Notes under the pieces: generated by a model | Databases searched by the model: none | What the model saw: only the letters and a program-made list of their open reading frames with translations | What the model was told of the DNA's origin: nothing | Program-made: the position numbers and the translations under genes | In this document: in pieces, positions 8,376-16,084 of the stretch | Position numbering within the stretch: the first letter of the stretch is position 1 | How the letters are laid out: every line of letters starts with the position of its first letter | IMG/VR virus record: IMGVR_UViG_3300008954_000222 | Span: 1 to 27,694 of that record | Source of the DNA: a virus | Direction: 5' to 3' (one strand) | Length of the DNA: 27,694 nt

Positions 8376-8522
8376 ACAATAAATGAGAGAGTGCAGTTTA
8401 TCAACACTGCATTTTCTTACTATCATCGCTCTTATTTAAAAGATAAGAGATAATTTCAGAGTCCTTTCACTTAAGCACTTATAAGGTGGATATTTAGACG
8501 AACTCTCTCTTTTGTTTATTGT
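8376..8522 (-). ncRNA. Structured RNA candidate in a gene-free gap
   Basis: The gap 8313-8676 holds no credible ORF. A long-range helix of 8+7 bp (8376-8383 with 8515-8522, 8385-8391 with 8503-8509) closes a domain containing two further hairpins: tgcagt/actgca (8392-8411) and ctctta/taagag (8429-8449). This could be a small RNA or the leader of the downstream leftward genes. The strand is assumed from the flanking genes. Confidence 0.5.
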
Positions 8523-8676
8523 TTTATATAATTACCCCTCTGTATAACAGGTTTTTTAGAATTAATTAATAATAACCAACATTCTTTGCGTTTGTTGTTT
8601 AAGTAGTTATACGACTAATTATATAGTATTAACCTCTCTTGCATTTAACAAATTCCTTTCGGTTCGTTAATAGAAG

Positions 8677-8862
8677 TTAATTTTTATTATAGAATGAATG
8701 GCAATCTTTATCAATACTATCTATTATAATATCATTTAAAGCTTTACTTATTAATATTTTTAAAGCCTCTTCTTGGATATTAAAACTAATATCAGCTGTA
8801 CCATTATCATTCTCTATTACATCTAGCACCTCTATCTGAGGTATAGTCTTTTTAGAAGCCAT
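8677..8862 (-). CDS. Small hypothetical protein
   Basis: 61 residues whose ATG lies inside the end of the nuclease gene, with TTAGGAGG at spacing 5. Strand-rich N-half (IEVLDVIENDNGTADISFNI), then a helix. No family recognised. Confidence 0.65.
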   Translation of the reverse strand: MASKKTIPQIEVLDVIENDNGTADISFNIQEEALKILISKALNDIIIDSIDKDCHSFYNKN

Positions 8863-9583
8863 ACGGGCCTCCTAAGCAATGATCTTTCCATTCACAGTAA
8901 TTACATTCCCAGCTTTCAGAAGGGCTGTCTCCAGGGCTAAGAGGAGGTAATCCTTTAGCGTGCAATTCATTTGTTTGCTTCCACCATTCTTTAGCTCTAT
9001 CCATCCAATATAAAGGAACATCAATCGTTTTCATAGCTGATGTATCTTTATTATAATAGACTAATCCCATACTATCTATTCTTTTAAACTTTTGCTCTAT
9101 TCCTACAGCATACATGCCCAATTGCATAGAGTAGCGCGGATCTTCTTTTGTTATGGGTCTGGTCTTCGTTCCTATCTTATATCTCCAAGAATTACTATTA
9201 GTAGTCTTGAAGTCATAAAGATGTATACTCCCGTCTTCACATTCCATAACACAATCAAAGAAGCCTCTGACATTGTAATCAGGCATTTGTAGCTCTTCTT
9301 CATAGTGGAACTTAACAGCTCTATCCTCTTTAGTATTGTAGAGCTTTAAGGCTTTCTCCATGTCATCATGGAAAATAGTTCCTAGCCTCATCTTCCGGAA
9401 AGATTCATTATCGATAGGATTAGTAGGCTTAGCATGCTCAACACACTTATAATATAGCTTCCTACGACAACTACCGCTACTAGAAGCTCCATACCACCTT
9501 TCGTTTCCTTCGTATCTCTCAAGTCTATTCTCCTCATTCTTGTGGTTAATCCACTCTTGATATACTCCTTCAAAATCTATCAT
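8852..9583 (-). CDS. Cas4/RecB-like PD-(D/E)XK nuclease with Fe-S cysteines
   Basis: 243 residues. Visible nuclease motifs: H72 (GTIFHDD), D110 (RGFFD), D124-F-K126 (LYDFKTT) and Q154...Y158 (QLGMY), the order of the RecB/Cas4 exonuclease family. Cys39 plus Cys227, Cys230 and Cys236 (CNYCEWKDHC) match the four-Cys Fe-S cluster that staples the N- and C-terminal ends in Cas4 and AddB. Expected role: ssDNA or dsDNA end processing for phage recombination. It sits with the resolvase, SSB and Sak4-like genes. No CRISPR array is in the window, so a phage recombination role is favoured over adaptation. Confidence 0.85.
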   Translation of the reverse strand: MIDFEGVYQEWINHKNEENRLERYEGNERWYGASSSGSCRRKLYYKCVEHAKPTNPIDNESFRKMRLGTIFHDDMEKALKLYNTKEDRAVKFHYEEELQMPDYNVRGFFDCVMECEDGSIHLYDFKTTNSNSWRYKIGTKTRPITKEDPRYSMQLGMYAVGIEQKFKRIDSMGLVYYNKDTSAMKTIDVPLYWMDRAKEWWKQTNELHAKGLPPLSPGDSPSESWECNYCEWKDHCLGGPYGF

Positions 9584-9810
9584 ATTAAATTTCCTTTAAA
9601 TGTTTTAATTACCTCTTTAAATAGAGGATGTCTTTGTCTTATAAAAGGTTTGTGAAAGTCACACCCTTTATCTACAATTTGTGCTGGTATTGGTTTAGGC
9701 TCTTGATTTATAGTTCTAAAATATAAACAATTACCTAAGAATTTTGTATTATGTAGAGCTTGGAAAGCACAATTCCAACACTCTCTATTCTTTATCTCCT
9801 GCTGTTCGAT
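9580..9810 (-). CDS. Possible Cys-containing small protein without ATG
   Basis: The frame between the 58-aa ORF and the nuclease is open from about 9810 to a TGA overlapping the nuclease ATG (ATGA), the usual junction of this operon. It encodes CWNC, a further Cys 16 residues on (LGNCLYF) and GCDFHKPFIRQRHP, which looks like real protein with a metal-binding flavour. No ATG, GTG or TTG is in frame upstream. GCAGGAG lies near 9800, so either a rare start (ATA/ATC class) is used, it is made by frameshift from the 58-aa gene, or it is a decayed gene. Given extents are the open frame, not a defined start. Confidence 0.4.
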   Translation of the reverse strand: MEQQEIKNRECWNCAFQALHNTKFLGNCLYFRTINQEPKPIPAQIVDKGCDFHKPFIRQRHPLFKEVIKTFKGNLI

Positions 9811-9961
9811 TTAATAACTCCAATAATAATAAATTAGTTCTCTCTTGTTCTTTAACAATAGCTACGATGGACTTACATATAAGCTCAACATTGGGCTCTA
9901 TACAGCCTTTATCTATCCATTGCTCTATTACTCTTTGGATTGAATCAGATTGAGAAATCAT
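9785..9961 (-). CDS. Small hypothetical protein
   Basis: 58 residues, ATGA-coupled to the resolvase stop. Helical (DSIQRVIEQWIDKGC, then a long helix ending in a Leu run). Poor ribosome site, so reinitiation is likely. No family recognised. Confidence 0.55.
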   Translation of the reverse strand: MISQSDSIQRVIEQWIDKGCIEPNVELICKSIVAIVKEQERTNLLLLELLNRTAGDKE

Positions 9962-10416
9962 TTTAAACTTGGGCCTAATGATGATAATTCCATCCCATAT
10001 TTAGCTATAAGTATAGCATCAGCTGTTGCTAATGTGCACTTAATTCCTGGATAATATTCACTAGCTAAATCTCTAAGCTTATGTTTTCTTGATTTCTTTT
10101 CTTTTGGTAGGGGATGATATTTCTTCATCCATTTTTGAGGTGACACCATCGATACTCCGATGTTTAAGGCATGTAGTATACCTAGCCATGTGCCGAAGTT
10201 TCTTCCAAAACTGAAAGCACTAACGACTCCATCTCTAGGCATACTATGAACATGCTCAATTATTGCTACTTTAACTCTGTAGCCTTTTGTTTCTTTCCTA
10301 ACAAGCGATACCATTTCTTCTATAGTTTCAGGGCACTTATAAGCTATCGCTTTATGCCTATCTTTTATAAAACAAATACCACCACCCTTACCGGGGTCTA
10401 TCCCTAAGTAAATCAT
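9958..10416 (-). CDS. RuvC-like Holliday junction resolvase
   Basis: 152 residues from the ATG at 10416, chosen because GGAG lies 7 nt upstream and the catalytic strand starts at once (MIYLGIDPGKGGG). RNase H fold residues: D7, E54 (AIIEHVHSMP) and D133 (TADAILIAKYG), the RuvC order. The usual length of phage RuvC-like enzymes is about 150-180 aa. It should cut branched intermediates made during recombination or before packaging. Its start overlaps a 55-aa ORF in another frame. A longer frame to 10452 lacks a ribosome site. Confidence 0.85.
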   Translation of the reverse strand: MIYLGIDPGKGGGICFIKDRHKAIAYKCPETIEEMVSLVRKETKGYRVKVAIIEHVHSMPRDGVVSAFSFGRNFGTWLGILHALNIGVSMVSPQKWMKKYHPLPKEKKSRKHKLRDLASEYYPGIKCTLATADAILIAKYGMELSSLGPSLK

Positions 10417-10555
10417 CCATTTTCTCCATCTCTTTATTAATATCTCTCTCACAATCTCTTATGTGATCTTCTATTAATTTTACGATGGAATGTTTAAGCG
10501 AAACAAGTTCTTTCTTAGCCTTACGATTTATAACTTCTTCAATACTTCTTGCCAT
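10388..10555 (-). CDS. Small helical protein overlapping the resolvase
   Basis: 55 residues; ATG overlaps the stop of the primase-helicase (TAATG). Highly charged amphipathic helix with heptad-like spacing (residues 5-52). It overlaps the first 29 nt of the resolvase gene, typical of coupled phage genes. Probably a small coiled-coil protein. Function unknown. Confidence 0.55.
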   Translation of the reverse strand: MARSIEEVINRKAKKELVSLKHSIVKLIEDHIRDCERDINKEMEKMDDLLRDRPR

Positions 10556-12399
10556 TATACATTCTCCATAGGTTTATATATCATTTTCTCTCCAATAAAC
10601 ATCATTCTTTGATTTAACAAACCTTCATTTCTATTCTTAGAAGAGATAACTATCCTCTCTCTTGCTGACTGCCCATGAGGTGTTGTTATAAATAATATTT
10701 TATCAGCTTTTTGGAATATAGCTCCATCTCCTGATATAGCATTATTATCATTGTTATAAAACTCACTATGAGTATCTGAAGCTGACTTAGTTTTGTGAGC
10801 TATAGCTACTACTATAACATCCATCTCTATTGCTAGTTTCTTTAAGTTAATTACTATTTCACGTTGCTGGTCTAATCTACTTCTAGCTCGACTTTGTATC
10901 ATGTCCATAGTATCTATAACTACTAACTCTGGTTCTATTAATGATAATTCTGATTTTATTTTATGAATGTTAGGTGATGCAGATTTAAAGTATATATTAT
11001 CAAATACTTTTTGACTTTCTATTAATTCTTCTCTAGACATAGTTGAAAAATATTCTTTTAATTCTTCATCATCTTTATCAAAATGCATTTTATTAAACCT
11101 AAGTCTATCTAATTCTTCACCCATTTCCATTTGATAGTATGCTGTTTTTAATCCAGAATGCATCATAAGATTTTGCATAAATGCACTCTTACCAGCCCCT
11201 GAATCCCCGCTTAATACTATTAACTCGGAAGGATTTGCCCACCAAGGCTTATTATCCCCGCAAAATGTTCCTATATCCAAGCTTTTATCATGGTTAAAGC
11301 CTACATACCAATCTATAAATTCGGAAGAAACTTCCGCATTATCTTTAAACTGCGCCATATCATCTCTTTGATTATAATAAACACATTTATCTGAGCAATG
11401 CTCTTTCATTATAGGATTATTACACCAATAATGGTAAGGTTTTTCATAAACTTGATTAGCAGGTCTAAGTACTTCAGCTGTATTCATTCTATCATTAGGA
11501 TCAGCTATTTCAGCTCTTAGCCAATGAACTAGCATCCACCCAGCTAATTCCTGAGCTATTCCTGCTCTTCTCATCCAAGAAGCTAAAACCATAACAGTTT
11601 TATGCCTATTCCCTTTAACTGGGCCTTGATTAAATATCTTTTGGCAACATGTTACAAAAGCTGAAGGGGGAGCATAGTCTGTTTTCTCAAACATAGCTGT
11701 AAAATTTGATGTTTTAGGCGTTGTAACTATAACAGTTTTATTTTTTATTTTATCCATGTGAAAAGGTTTATAGTCTTGCCACTTAGTAATAAAAGTTTCA
11801 CTTAATCTCTTATTTTGAGCTAAACCTTTTATTCCTATTGGATTTAATTCCATTAATTCAGAAATTCTTAAAGGTATTTTAAATAAACCACTACCCGCAT
11901 GTTTACTATTCCCCATTCTAAGGAGCCGTGTCTTATCATAGACTACTGGGTCAATATCTTTGAAATAGTGCGTTAGAGTAGCTTTTACTTTTGTAGGAAT
12001 ATCCTTTCCATCCCCAAACCCAAAGAAATCTGGTGTAATAATATGATAACCTCTTCCACTAAACCAGGGTTGAATATATTTATCTTCTAACCCCCATTTA
12101 GTTTGTAATTCTTTAACTAGAGATCGAGCTCTATTTAAACACATCTCATCAGTTATTGCATCTTCACCTTTTCCTAAATCTATATCAAAGAAAAGTTTAG
12201 ATATGGAAACAGATCCATCATAACCTGCTATTGACTTCTTTTCTTCTGCATATTCTTTATAGTCTTCACTAAAATCATAAACAGACATAAACATAGCCTC
12301 TCCATTAGCAACACTAGCTTTTAAAGCTATTTCATCTATCTTAAATATATCAGCTGTGTGTCTAATTGAGCCACTAACAAACTCTTTATATACTTCCAT
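10555..12399 (-). CDS. Fused AEP primase and DnaB-like helicase
   Basis: 614 residues. N-terminal archaeo-eukaryotic primase domain: D72-I-D74 (LFFDIDLG), S114-G-R-G-Y-H119, and D155...R158...R161 (DKTRLLRMGNSKH), the three AEP motifs. A helical linker (about 245-345) carries C251, C252, C326, C335 and C339, possibly a metal or Fe-S site. C-terminal RecA/DnaB helicase: Walker A GDSGAGKS (398-405), Walker B LVVID (492-496), then a VVAIAH strand. It should prime and unwind DNA at the phage fork. GGAG lies 7 nt before the ATG. Downstream genes are coupled. This pairing replaces the DnaG-type primase seen in T7 gp4. Confidence 0.88.
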   Translation of the reverse strand: MEVYKEFVSGSIRHTADIFKIDEIALKASVANGEAMFMSVYDFSEDYKEYAEEKKSIAGYDGSVSISKLFFDIDLGKGEDAITDEMCLNRARSLVKELQTKWGLEDKYIQPWFSGRGYHIITPDFFGFGDGKDIPTKVKATLTHYFKDIDPVVYDKTRLLRMGNSKHAGSGLFKIPLRISELMELNPIGIKGLAQNKRLSETFITKWQDYKPFHMDKIKNKTVIVTTPKTSNFTAMFEKTDYAPPSAFVTCCQKIFNQGPVKGNRHKTVMVLASWMRRAGIAQELAGWMLVHWLRAEIADPNDRMNTAEVLRPANQVYEKPYHYWCNNPIMKEHCSDKCVYYNQRDDMAQFKDNAEVSSEFIDWYVGFNHDKSLDIGTFCGDNKPWWANPSELIVLSGDSGAGKSAFMQNLMMHSGLKTAYYQMEMGEELDRLRFNKMHFDKDDEELKEYFSTMSREELIESQKVFDNIYFKSASPNIHKIKSELSLIEPELVVIDTMDMIQSRARSRLDQQREIVINLKKLAIEMDVIVVAIAHKTKSASDTHSEFYNNDNNAISGDGAIFQKADKILFITTPHGQSARERIVISSKNRNEGLLNQRMMFIGEKMIYKPMENV

Positions 12400-12423
12400 A
12401 TATATACTCCAATTTTAAATTAA

Positions 12424-12455
12424 AATAGCGCTACAACATAAGAAGCAGCGCTATT
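12424..12455 (-). promoter_or_regulatory. Strong hairpin between SSB and primase-helicase
   Basis: Stem of 11 bp (aatagcgctgc / gtagcgctatt as minus-strand RNA, one G-U) with a 10-nt loop, followed by UUUUAAUUU. It could act as a leaky terminator lowering primase-helicase output relative to the SSB-like protein, or as an RNA processing or stability element. The U-tract is interrupted, so full termination is unlikely. Confidence 0.5.
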
Positions 12456-12468
12456 AATTACTACTTAT

Positions 12469-13056
12469 TTAAAATGGCACTGCGCTAGCTTGTTCTGCAG
12501 GGGCTTGTGTAAAACTATTATTCATTTCAAAATCAGCTTTATCACTGTTTGAAAATCCTTTAAAGTCTTTAGGCCACCACATTTTCTTTTTAGCGCGCTT
12601 TGTCCAGTATGAATGTTGTTCTTTAAATTTATCTACAAGAACACTATCATCGTCTTCAGGACTACCAATTATTTTAGATGTTCTAGATTTATTATCTTCA
12701 TTTAAGTAAGATATAAACTTAAAACTCTTCTGTAAACAATCAGCTATACATCCTGTAACACCTGTTTCATCCATTTTCTTTAAGGTTTCTTCTGGTACAC
12801 CTAAAGCTTTGAAGAATGGTAAGATTTCTCTACTCATTGCTCCCCAGCCTATGATATTACCAGCTTGATCTCGTTCCCATCCACCGTTAAAGTAGAATGT
12901 TCGCTCCCATTTCTGCTCATTATCCATAACAGCTTTAACTATTAAAGACACTTCAGAAAACTTACCTTTCTCAGCTTTTACATCAGTAACCATAGCTGCA
13001 TTTACATACAGTGGTCCACTACCTGAACCCGTTCGTTGTGTTGGTATATCTAACAT
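12469..13056 (-). CDS. SSB-like single-strand DNA binding protein
   Basis: 195 residues. A beta-rich N-half with aromatics (RTFYFNGGWERDQAG), a Lys/Trp-rich middle (HSYWTKRAKKKMWWPKDF) and a flexible tail ending Ala-Val-Pro-Phe. A terminal -PF after a disordered tail is the docking tip of many bacterial and phage SSBs, although here it lacks acidic residues. Its position between the Sak4-like ATPase and the primase-helicase supports an ssDNA-binding role. No OB-fold match can be proved by eye. Confidence 0.65.
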   Translation of the reverse strand: MLDIPTQRTGSGSGPLYVNAAMVTDVKAEKGKFSEVSLIVKAVMDNEQKWERTFYFNGGWERDQAGNIIGWGAMSREILPFFKALGVPEETLKKMDETGVTGCIADCLQKSFKFISYLNEDNKSRTSKIIGSPEDDDSVLVDKFKEQHSYWTKRAKKKMWWPKDFKGFSNSDKADFEMNNSFTQAPAEQASAVPF

Positions 13057-13068
13057 AACGTTCTTCCT

Positions 13069-13764
13069 TTATTTATATATGTTTTTCCACTCAAAGTCTA
13101 CTACTTTACCCTTTAAGTGTTCACATCTACTACCAGCTTCTAATGCATTACTAGCTTTAAATGAAACTTTTAACTTATCTGTTTCACTATCTCTAAATAC
13201 ATAGCCTATGCTATCACATTTTGCCATTATCTGACTCTTTAACTTTCCAGTTAAATTGAGGGATTCTGGATCTACAATAGTACTATTTTCACTGATTGCT
13301 GATGCTAATTTATTATGGCCAATAAGTATAAAATGAGGTGTCATTTTAATAAATGTCTCAATTAACTTATCAACCTTCTCTCTAACCAATCCATAACCTT
13401 TACCAAATGCTAAATCTCCAAAATATGTTATTTTGTCTGAATTACTTGCATTATAGCTTATAACTATAGATTCTTCTACCCATTCTACTACCTTATTAAG
13501 AGTATCTAAAGCAATATATTTATATTCATTGCCTTTTTCTTTTTCTGATAAAAGAATACCAACTAAGTCTCTTAAATCAGTTAAAGAAGATACTGATACT
13601 ACATCTCCAGTAATAAAATTTGCTCCTCTTTCCGTATCTATAACTAAGCAGTCTTTTAACTCTCCTAGTTTAGTGGTTTTCCCCGCTTTTCTACTACCAT
13701 ATAGCAGCGTTAAACTTGGATTTACAGATAGAGGTTTTTTTCGTTTTTCTATTTTGATAGACAT
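13069..13764 (-). CDS. Sak4-like RecA-fold ATPase
   Basis: 231 residues. Walker A GSRKAGKTT (23-31), Walker B YIALDT (83-88), and a HFILIGHNK strand (about 143-151) as in the phage AAA_24/Sak4 single-domain RecA paralogs, which have the same length. Sak4 proteins anneal single strands together with an SSB encoded next door, which is the arrangement here. Likely role: homologous strand annealing in phage recombination. Confidence 0.82.
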   Translation of the reverse strand: MSIKIEKRKKPLSVNPSLTLLYGSRKAGKTTKLGELKDCLVIDTERGANFITGDVVSVSSLTDLRDLVGILLSEKEKGNEYKYIALDTLNKVVEWVEESIVISYNASNSDKITYFGDLAFGKGYGLVREKVDKLIETFIKMTPHFILIGHNKLASAISENSTIVDPESLNLTGKLKSQIMAKCDSIGYVFRDSETDKLKVSFKASNALEAGSRCEHLKGKVVDFEWKNIYK

Positions 13765-13822
13765 TAATGTCCCTTCTCTATTGGATTAAATTTCTTCAAG
13801 GCGAAGGTGTAAATATACAAAA

Positions 13823-14047
13823 TTATAACATTAAAATCTCAGACATTTCTACTTCATAAGAAGGATTAACGCTGAGTCTTTGTCCGTTTAATTGTTTAAA
13901 TATATATTTAGGTTTTGCCACTCCATTACTATAACCTTGAAACTGTATATGTTTATGAATATTCCCTTGATTTGTAGTAACATCATAAACTTTACCAGCT
14001 ACAGGCCATTCTATCGTTTTTGGTGTGTCTTTTTTTACTTCCAACAT
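13823..14047 (-). CDS. Small protein following the ubiquitin-like gene
   Basis: 74 residues from the ATG at 14047, chosen because AAGGAA lies 6 nt before it; the frame is open 26 codons further but without a start signal. Beta-rich (TIEWPVAGKVYDVTTNQGNI, KPKYIFKQLNG) and soluble. Unknown family. It lies between the ubiquitin-like gene and Sak4, separated from the former by two hairpins, so membership in the cassette is uncertain. Confidence 0.6.
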   Translation of the reverse strand: MLEVKKDTPKTIEWPVAGKVYDVTTNQGNIHKHIQFQGYSNGVAKPKYIFKQLNGQRLSVNPSYEVEMSEILML

Positions 14048-14074
14048 AGATTTCCTTTTATATAATGAGCACAA

Positions 14075-14147
14075 AGAGAGAAAAGTTTTGTCTAATTCTC
14101 TTCTCTCTATTGTCCTCGTTCTCAACTTACAAGTAACTTATATGTTA
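14075..14147 (-). promoter_or_regulatory. Two hairpins after the ubiquitin-like gene
   Basis: gtaac/gttac (14132-14147) overlaps the stop codon of the ubiquitin-like gene, and agagagaa/ttctctct (14075-14108) precedes the ribosome site of the 74-aa gene. Neither has a proper U-tract. They may mark a processing or attenuation point closing the cassette. Confidence 0.35.
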
Positions 14148-14354
14148 CTTTCCACCTTTTTTGTCTTTTGCAACAATCGCAACTAAAGCACCTTCATATA
14201 GAGGGGTGTCATTACCTACTACAGTACCATTGATATTAACAGTAGTTCGAGCTTCGCTAGAAATCTCTAATTCTACTAATAAGTCTGCAATAGTTGCCGC
14301 TTCTGTTGTTGTTAGAACAAATGAATCTGTATTATACATCAAATGGATGTTCAT
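14145..14354 (-). CDS. Ubiquitin-like beta-grasp protein ending GGK
   Basis: 69 residues, ATGA-coupled to the E1-like gene, AGGAG ribosome site. The pattern is that of the ThiS/MoaD/ubiquitin fold: strand (MNIHLMY), strand (SFVLTT), helix (TIADLLVELEI), strand (TVNINGTVV), DTPLYEGALVAIVA, then a flexible DKKGGK tail. The Gly-Gly near the C-terminus is the site that E1 enzymes adenylate. Here one Lys follows it, so the protein needs trimming before activation, a job for the JAB peptidase encoded two genes upstream. It may be conjugated to proteins, or may carry sulfur like ThiS/MoaD. The target is unknown. Confidence 0.82.
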   Translation of the reverse strand: MNIHLMYNTDSFVLTTTEAATIADLLVELEISSEARTTVNINGTVVGNDTPLYEGALVAIVAKDKKGGK

Positions 14355-15088
14355 ACTTCTTCTCCTTTTATTATGGGATTAACCATGGTTAAACATTCCA
14401 TCCCCATAGACGGAATATGAAAACAAATCTCTCTAGTGTATGGATTATTACTAATTATTTTCTTAATTTGACTAGTAACTATCCCTCCTACGATTAAAGA
14501 GCAATAACTTGTACCTTTATTAGTACAATTTTCTTCAGAACTTTCACTATCTGGGTACCAATCTTCATGATAATCTTTAAAATTATGATGACTATATACT
14601 TGGATTTGTTCTGCACCCATTCTGGCATCAATTACAAATTCAATACCAGCTTTGAAGCATAAATTGGCTGCTTCAAGTCTACTAAACATATTATCAAATG
14701 CTAAAATAGCAATATTTTTACCTGTAGTTTGAAGTGTCAACTTATCATCTACAAATACATTATGCATATTTACCTCTTTAGCATCTACTAACATTAATTT
14801 CCGCTTTAATGCTACAACCTTAGCTTTATGTATATCGGCTATATTATAAGCACTAATTCCAACATTTTCTACTGACACAGTATCAGTATCATACAAACTA
14901 AATTTCTTACCATCCATCATAGCTATACCTAGGGCTGCAAAGCTTCCAATTGCTCCGCAGCCAAAGATATGATAATGATAGTCGCTGAAATTATTACATA
15001 ATGCCTGATACCTTGTGTTCATGGCGCCATAATCCCTCTTGGTGGCCATATCCATCTTTGGTTCTAACATAATCTCCTGCAAGTGCAT
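14351..15088 (-). CDS. E1/ThiF-like ubiquitin-activating enzyme
   Basis: 245 residues from the ATG at 15088. AGGAG sits 4 nt before it, the same spacing as the next gene; the upstream ATG at 15100 has no ribosome site. The start lies 95 nt inside the JAB gene. E1 adenylation fold: nucleotide loop GCGAIG (43-48), acidic LYDTDTV (66-72) and EN (74-75), Lys88/Lys90, and AFDNMFSR (130-137) where D132 would bind Mg-ATP. Cys188 and Cys196 lie in the segment where E1/MoeB proteins place their catalytic or metal-binding Cys. It is a single-domain, MoeB-sized form without a UFD or E2-recruiting domain. Confidence 0.85.
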   Translation of the reverse strand: MHLQEIMLEPKMDMATKRDYGAMNTRYQALCNNFSDYHYHIFGCGAIGSFAALGIAMMDGKKFSLYDTDTVSVENVGISAYNIADIHKAKVVALKRKLMLVDAKEVNMHNVFVDDKLTLQTTGKNIAILAFDNMFSRLEAANLCFKAGIEFVIDARMGAEQIQVYSHHNFKDYHEDWYPDSESSEENCTNKGTSYCSLIVGGIVTSQIKKIISNNPYTREICFHIPSMGMECLTMVNPIIKGEEV

Positions 15089-15911
15089 ATTTCTCCTCAT
15101 ATAATTTTTTAAATTCAGATTTACTAATATTTAAAATATTAATACCATCTTTTTCAGCTGATTCTTTTATATCCTTCCAGTTTTTCTTAAATTCATTATA
15201 ATCAATAACTGGGGATCCTGGAAATATAGTTTCCTCTAAATAGTCATCTACAATATCTAAATATTTATCATAAAGAGTATCGCTTGAATCTAGCAAGGTT
15301 CTATCTATATACCCTGGGCCATAATTTCCTGGCTGTTTAAATCGTGTCCTCCAATTAGCTTGATCAGAATACTTATAAGAATCTAATTTTGCTGTTGAAT
15401 GTTCAGGTTTTATTAATTCTTTAAATTCAGCTATCATTTCTTCTGTTATAACTGCAGGTTTTACTATAGTTAATTCAGCATCTATATGAGCCTCTGTAGG
15501 CTTCCACCAATTAATTCTAAACTTATATTCTTCCTTTAAGTTTATAACTAATGACATACTAAAAGCTGAGTTATTAAACTCTTTTATAGCAGTTAAGTCA
15601 GTCCCACTCCAAAATGCACCCATCGTATGATGACTATGCCACCATACAAACTTTACATTATTTGGCCCATGCTTCATAGCTGCAGTTGTATAGTATTCAG
15701 CTAATGCTTCTTTGTCTAATGTGCAATTACTTCCACTAACAACTTGTTTTAATATCACAGGTTCAATTAGAGTTACATCCTTCCCATCTGTTATAGCTGT
15801 TAAGATGCCTCCTATTTCACAATTAGATATATCACTACCTTTTACCCCTTTATATGCCATTGTAGCATATCCTTGGAGTTTATTCCAGTCTTTAACGTCT
15901 ATTTTAAACAT
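14994..15911 (-). CDS. JAB/JAMM metallopeptidase with long C-terminal extension
   Basis: 305 residues, start overlapping the upstream stop (TAATG) with AGGAAG 6 nt away. The JAMM zinc motif is intact: E32, then H92-S-H94, seven residues, S102, two residues, D105. This is the hallmark of deubiquitinase-like and prokaryotic Ubl-processing enzymes. Residues beyond about 160 form a charged helical extension of unknown fold that is absent from minimal JAB proteins. Likely role: trims the GGK tail and/or removes the Ubl from targets. The intact motif distinguishes it from pseudo-enzymes. Phage tail JAB-NlpC proteins lack such E1 and Ubl partners. Confidence 0.88.
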   Translation of the reverse strand: MFKIDVKDWNKLQGYATMAYKGVKGSDISNCEIGGILTAITDGKDVTLIEPVILKQVVSGSNCTLDKEALAEYYTTAAMKHGPNNVKFVWWHSHHTMGAFWSGTDLTAIKEFNNSAFSMSLVINLKEEYKFRINWWKPTEAHIDAELTIVKPAVITEEMIAEFKELIKPEHSTAKLDSYKYSDQANWRTRFKQPGNYGPGYIDRTLLDSSDTLYDKYLDIVDDYLEETIFPGSPVIDYNEFKKNWKDIKESAEKDGINILNISKSEFKKLYEEKYALAGDYVRTKDGYGHQEGLWRHEHKVSGIM

Positions 15912-16084
15912 TATTTCTTCCTGTTATTTTGAGCATGCAGCAAGGCTGTTAACCTTGCTACTTCTCGTTTAGATTGTCCTCTTCTAGAGCTTATAAGTTC
16001 TAATTGTTGCTCAATAGTCCTTTTATCTCTAGCTGCCTGTCTTTCAACAGCTTGCTCCTTTCGGAGTTCTTTTGTTATTTTCAT
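15911..16084 (-). CDS. Small basic coiled-coil protein of the Ubl cassette
   Basis: 57 residues from the ATG at 16084, which overlaps the 635-aa gene's stop (ATGA); the frame is open five codons further up. Almost entirely Arg/Lys/Gln/Ala helix. Its stop overlaps the JAB start (TAATG), so its synthesis is locked to the cassette. Possible adaptor or lysine-rich modification target, by position only. Confidence 0.6.
   Translation of the reverse strand: MKITKELRKEQAVERQAARDKRTIEQQLELISSRRGQSKREVARLTALLHAQNNRKK

Noticed and set aside
8852-9583. Cas4 as evidence for a phage CRISPR-Cas system
   Set aside because: No cas1, cas2 or array in the window; it lies in a recombination module.
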